Below are positions 6,419 through 8,687 of a stretch of DNA of 8,687 nt, piece by piece. Positions within the stretch are counted from its first letter, which is position 1; the number at the start of each line of letters is the position of its first letter. The translations under genes and the position numbers were made by a program. Below the pieces are notes generated by a model. It made no database searches and was not told the DNA's origin. It worked only from the letters and a program-made list of their open reading frames with translations. The DNA lies in assembly GCA_964631265.1 (NCBI GenBank), contig CAZVWW010000100.1:1-8687 (forward strand), read 5' to 3'. Source of the DNA: CAZVWW01 sp964631265 (GTDB lineage: Bacteria > Thermotogota > Thermotogae > MWEM01).

Positions 6419-7954
6419 TCACATCCTTTTGATATTTTTGATTTTCAAGATAATCGTTTGAATGATGGCTCTGTTCATCAGATAGAAGATCACTAAAAAT
6501 ACAAGATTCATGATGATCAGCCAGAGAGCATAGTTCATCCGCCCTCTCAGTATGTAGAATGGGACAAAAAAGATCACGGCAATAATAACGTTTTTAACAA
6601 TCCCTTCCTTATCCAGAAAGTCGATATGAAAGATCCGTCTTTGAAGATAATAAAGGATGAGGATATTGATGATGGAGACAAGCGATGTGCTTATCGCAAT
6701 CCCCATCGTATTGAACCGTTGGATCAGTAAAAAGTTAAAGAGATAATTCAACCCGATACTCATCAAAGAAATAAAAAATGTCAGGTAAGTCTTTTTAAAG
6801 GCCACAAACGTCTTGGATATGAGCTGCCCCACAGGAGCGATGACGATCGTCAGGCTGTATCCAATGAAAGCCGCGGATACAATCGTTGTTGAACGATCTG
6901 TGAATTCACCGCGTTCAAAAAAGAGGGCGATCAGAGGCCTTGCCATGAGGACCGCCCAGGCCGTCAGAGGGATCAGGAAATTGAGCAGATCCGTGCTCGA
7001 TTTACGAAGCCTGAACTCCAGGGCAGAATGATCCTTTTTTCCACCGGATTCAGACAGCTCGGTGAAGACCGTTGTCATGAGACTGCCGACAACGATAGAT
7101 GTTATCATTCCCTTCATCGTTTGCGCATACCGGAGAGAAGAGATACTTCCCGTCGCCAGAGATGACGCAAACGCCTTGTCGACGATGTTGTTGATGATCC
7201 CCAGACTTCCCGACATGATCAGCGGCAGGGCAAGCACCAGCGTTTCCCGGATGGCCGGATTCTTCAATACTCCCCGAAAGCCTACCGGTTGAAGCTTTCC
7301 CCTGATAATATAAAGAAAGGCGAGATTCATCAGAAAGGTGCCGACGATGAAGGCGAGAAGATAACTCGCCTCACTGAAGAAAGGGGCGAACAAAATGATC
7401 GTCGGAATTGCAACGATGTTGAAAATCAACTGCACGGATGAATAGAGCATGTATTTCTTCTCTGACTTTAGTACAGATGAAGCCAGTGTGTTAAATCCCT
7501 GGAGCAGGGGAAGCAACCCCATAATCCTCATCTTGCGTATGGCGTATGCGGTTTCCTCCGGATTAAAACGGGGGGCAAAGAGTCTGACAAAAAACTCCGG
7601 GAAGAACGTCAACAAACAACCAAAGGCGAGCAGGAGCATGGCTGTGATCAGTATAATCCCGGATGTATATTCTTTTAGAGCTTTGTTATCACGGTTGGCT
7701 CTCAGATTGACGAAGATCGGTATCATCATCGATGCGATGGCGGAGGAGAGCAACCCTCCAATCTTCAAGGCCGGATCCATTGCTACAATCAGTGCATCGA
7801 GTCTCCAGCTGGTTCCGAAATTGGCGGCCAGGACCATCTCCCGAACAAATCCCAGTCCCTTTGAGAGGACGGTAAAGAACATTATTGAGAGTGTCCCTGC
7901 TGCAATGCTCTGAGAGGAACTCAGTCTTCTCTTGATTTTCTCACTTTTACGCAT
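6419..7954 (-). CDS. murJ: MurJ/MviN-family lipid-linked precursor flippase
   Basis: This is a 511-aa polytopic membrane protein of the MOP superfamily. MurJ members flip lipid II across the cytoplasmic membrane for peptidoglycan synthesis. The family marks are GFVREMVLA.NFG with DALIVA (36-58), VDKAFASSLATGSISSLRYA (258-277) and LIALFFERGEFT (341-352). Hydrophobic segments continue to about residue 495, consistent with about 14 helices. Compared with E. coli MurJ from memory, the cavity residues R24 and D39 are kept (R38, D53) and R18 is Lys (K32). The LRR stretch with R52 reads KIGG (64-67), and R270 in YADRL is Thr in YAQTM (T279). It may therefore be a divergent MurJ or a relative moving another polyprenyl-linked sugar. 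The ribosome binding site is weak (AAAGAGAT). It is the first gene of the four-gene operon. Confidence 0.87.
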   Translation of the reverse strand: MRKSEKIKRRLSSSQSIAAGTLSIMFFTVLSKGLGFVREMVLAANFGTSWRLDALIVAMDPALKIGGLLSSAIASMMIPIFVNLRANRDNKALKEYTSGIILITAMLLLAFGCLLTFFPEFFVRLFAPRFNPEETAYAIRKMRIMGLLPLLQGFNTLASSVLKSEKKYMLYSSVQLIFNIVAIPTIILFAPFFSEASYLLAFIVGTFLMNLAFLYIIRGKLQPVGFRGVLKNPAIRETLVLALPLIMSGSLGIINNIVDKAFASSLATGSISSLRYAQTMKGMITSIVVGSLMTTVFTELSESGGKKDHSALEFRLRKSSTDLLNFLIPLTAWAVLMARPLIALFFERGEFTDRSTTIVSAAFIGYSLTIVIAPVGQLISKTFVAFKKTYLTFFISLMSIGLNYLFNFLLIQRFNTMGIAISTSLVSIINILILYYLQRRIFHIDFLDKEGIVKNVIIAVIFFVPFYILRGRMNYALWLIIMNLVFLVIFYLMNRAIIQTIILKIKNIKRM

Positions 7955-7991
7955 TCTAATCTCTTTTCAGTTTGATATTCTACCTTTCGAT

Positions 7992-8019
7992 ATTATAACA
8001 AAAAACAGGCCGGAGTAAA
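7992..8019 (-). promoter_or_regulatory. Extended -10 promoter for the murJ operon
   Basis: Minus strand: TATAAT (plus-strand 7992-7997) carries an upstream TGT extended -10 element. A -35-like TTTACT (8014-8019) stands at 16-nt spacing. Transcription would start near 7985, about 31 nt before the murJ ATG. Confidence 0.6.
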
Positions 8020-8028
8020 CCTCCACAT

Positions 8029-8059
8029 TTGAAAAAGGAGGCATTTGATTTGTTATAAT
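8029..8059 (+). promoter_or_regulatory. Extended -10 promoter for the transaldolase gene
   Basis: TATAAT (8054-8059) has a TGT extended -10 element and a -35-like TTGAAA (8029-8034) at 19-nt spacing. The spacing is long, but an extended -10 can compensate. Transcription would start near 8066, leaving a leader of about 26 nt before the ATG at 8092. The GGGGG ribosome binding site is at 8080-8084. Confidence 0.65.
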
Positions 8060-8091
8060 GGACTGATAAAAAACGTAAAGGGGGAATCAAA

Positions 8092-8687
8092 ATGAAGTTT
8101 TTCATCGATACTGCCAATCTTGAGGCCATCAAACAGGCCGATAAAATGGGGATACTGGACGGAGTCACAACAAATCCTTCGCTCGTATCCAAAGAAGGGG
8201 TCAACAATTTCAAGGAGCATATCAGGAAGATCTGTGAGATCACGGACGGACCTGTCAGCGCAGAGGTCATCGCATTGGATTATGAGGGCATGATGCGTCA
8301 GGCCAGAGAGGTCGCAGCCATTGCAAAGAATGTGGTGGTCAAGATTCCGATGACGGAGGCCGGTATCAAGGCGGTTGCCCATCTTGAGAACGAGGGGATC
8401 CAGACCAACGTGACCCTTGTCTTTTCACCATCCCAGGCTTTACTTGCCGCAAAGGTCGGCGCCAGCTATATCAGCCCGTTTCTCGGAAGGATTGATGACA
8501 CCTCCTGGGACGCATTGACCCTTGTGGAAAATATCATGCAGATCCTCGTCAATTACGGGTTTGAATCCGAGGTCATCGCGGCGAGCATCCGGCATCCAAA
8601 ACACATTTTCCAGGTCGCCAAGGCCGGCTGCCATATCGCCACCGTCCCGTTTTCCGTGCTGAACAAACTCTACAACCATCCCCTGAC
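8092..8687 (+). CDS. tal: Short-form transaldolase (TalC/Fsa family), 3' end cut by the window
   Basis: This is a class I aldolase of the small transaldolase/fructose-6-phosphate aldolase family. It transfers a dihydroxyacetone unit between sugar phosphates in the non-oxidative pentose phosphate pathway. The 198 complete codons visible cover most of the usual length of about 215 residues. Motifs are FIDTAN (D6), GVTTNPSL (24-31), the Schiff-base lysine in VVKIPMT (K84), TNVTLVFSPSQA (105-116) and SPFLGRIDD (128-136). By family knowledge, fructose-6-phosphate aldolases have Gln and Tyr where transaldolases have Glu and Phe. Here E58 (SAEV) and F130 (SPFLGR) point to transaldolase. A strong purine-rich site (GGGGG, 8080-8084) precedes the ATG by 7 nt. 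It is divergent from the murJ operon, which contains the sugar kinase. No stop codon lies inside the window. Confidence 0.93.
   Translation, partial: MKFFIDTANLEAIKQADKMGILDGVTTNPSLVSKEGVNNFKEHIRKICEITDGPVSAEVIALDYEGMMRQAREVAAIAKNVVVKIPMTEAGIKAVAHLENEGIQTNVTLVFSPSQALLAAKVGASYISPFLGRIDDTSWDALTLVENIMQILVNYGFESEVIAASIRHPKHIFQVAKAGCHIATVPFSVLNKLYNHPL

Larger units (their letters stand above)
7992..8059. repeat. Mirror-image divergent promoter region with inverted repeats
   Basis: The two outward-facing -10 regions are an 11-bp perfect inverted repeat: ATTATAACAAA at 7992-8002 and TTTGTTATAAT at 8049-8059. Between them CCTCC (8020-8024) and GGAGG (8037-8041) bracket the rightward -35, and GGAG (8012-8015) can also pair with CTCC (8021-8024). 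The GC arms lie upstream of both predicted start sites, so they are more likely DNA-level operator-type sequence than an RNA structure. Confidence 0.5.

Noticed and set aside
7449..7913. Plus-strand open frame of 154 codons
   Set aside because: It lies wholly antisense to the N-terminal half of the MurJ homologue, which has clear family motifs; its composition looks like a shadow of that gene.
8012..8041. GC-arm hairpin as a riboswitch, leader attenuator or terminator
   Set aside because: It lies upstream of the predicted start sites of both divergent promoters, so it would not be in either transcript, and it has no downstream T run next to a stable stem.
1..8687. CRISPR array, tRNA or rRNA gene, insertion sequence, phage or toxin-antitoxin/defence module
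   Set aside because: I saw no regularly spaced repeats, cloverleaf-like segments, transposase motifs, terminal repeats or defence-type domains on either strand.

Overview
The window reads as chromosomal DNA from a bacterium of moderate G+C. Its genes are tightly packed, its ribosome binding sites are purine-rich (AGGAGG, AAAGGA, GGGGG) and its -10 boxes are TATAAT-like. It carries two secreted lipoproteins with classical lipoboxes, a MurJ-type flippase, a PfkB sugar kinase and a short-form transaldolase. This would suit a fermentative, polysaccharide-using Bacillota-like or similar anaerobe, but nothing here fixes the phylum.

Left part (1-1728, + strand): a GH5 glycoside hydrolase lipoprotein (1-1089) is followed 18 nt later by a LysE/RhtB-type exporter whose likely start is 1108. 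Their stop-to-start spacing suggests one transcript. Between this pair and the next, convergent gene lies a long nested palindrome (1751-1799). It has a U-tract only in the minus-strand RNA, so it best fits a terminator for the minus-strand gene.

Middle (1821-4250, - strand): a large lipoprotein of 809 aa has five fibronectin-III/Ig-like repeats and a C-terminal SGNH-hydrolase-like domain. Together with the GH5 enzyme it suggests surface processing of a decorated polysaccharide. It is the most unusual protein in the window. An AT-rich gap of 188 nt (4251-4438) holds its likely promoter.

Right part (4439-7954, - strand): a four-gene operon in the order MurJ-family flippase, membrane-anchored alpha/beta hydrolase, PfkB-family fructokinase-like kinase, and a 78-aa zinc-ribbon protein that probably starts at TTG. 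Gaps are 4, 19 and 22 nt. A 137-nt divergent region (7955-8091) carries two mirror-image extended -10 promoters. It drives the operon leftwards and a transaldolase (8092 onward, cut by the window end) rightwards.

I see no CRISPR array, tRNA, rRNA, insertion sequence or recognisable defence system. The best leads are the FN3-SGNH lipoprotein, the MurJ homologue lacking several expected cavity residues, the conserved-looking zinc-ribbon gene with its non-ATG start, and the symmetrical divergent promoter.
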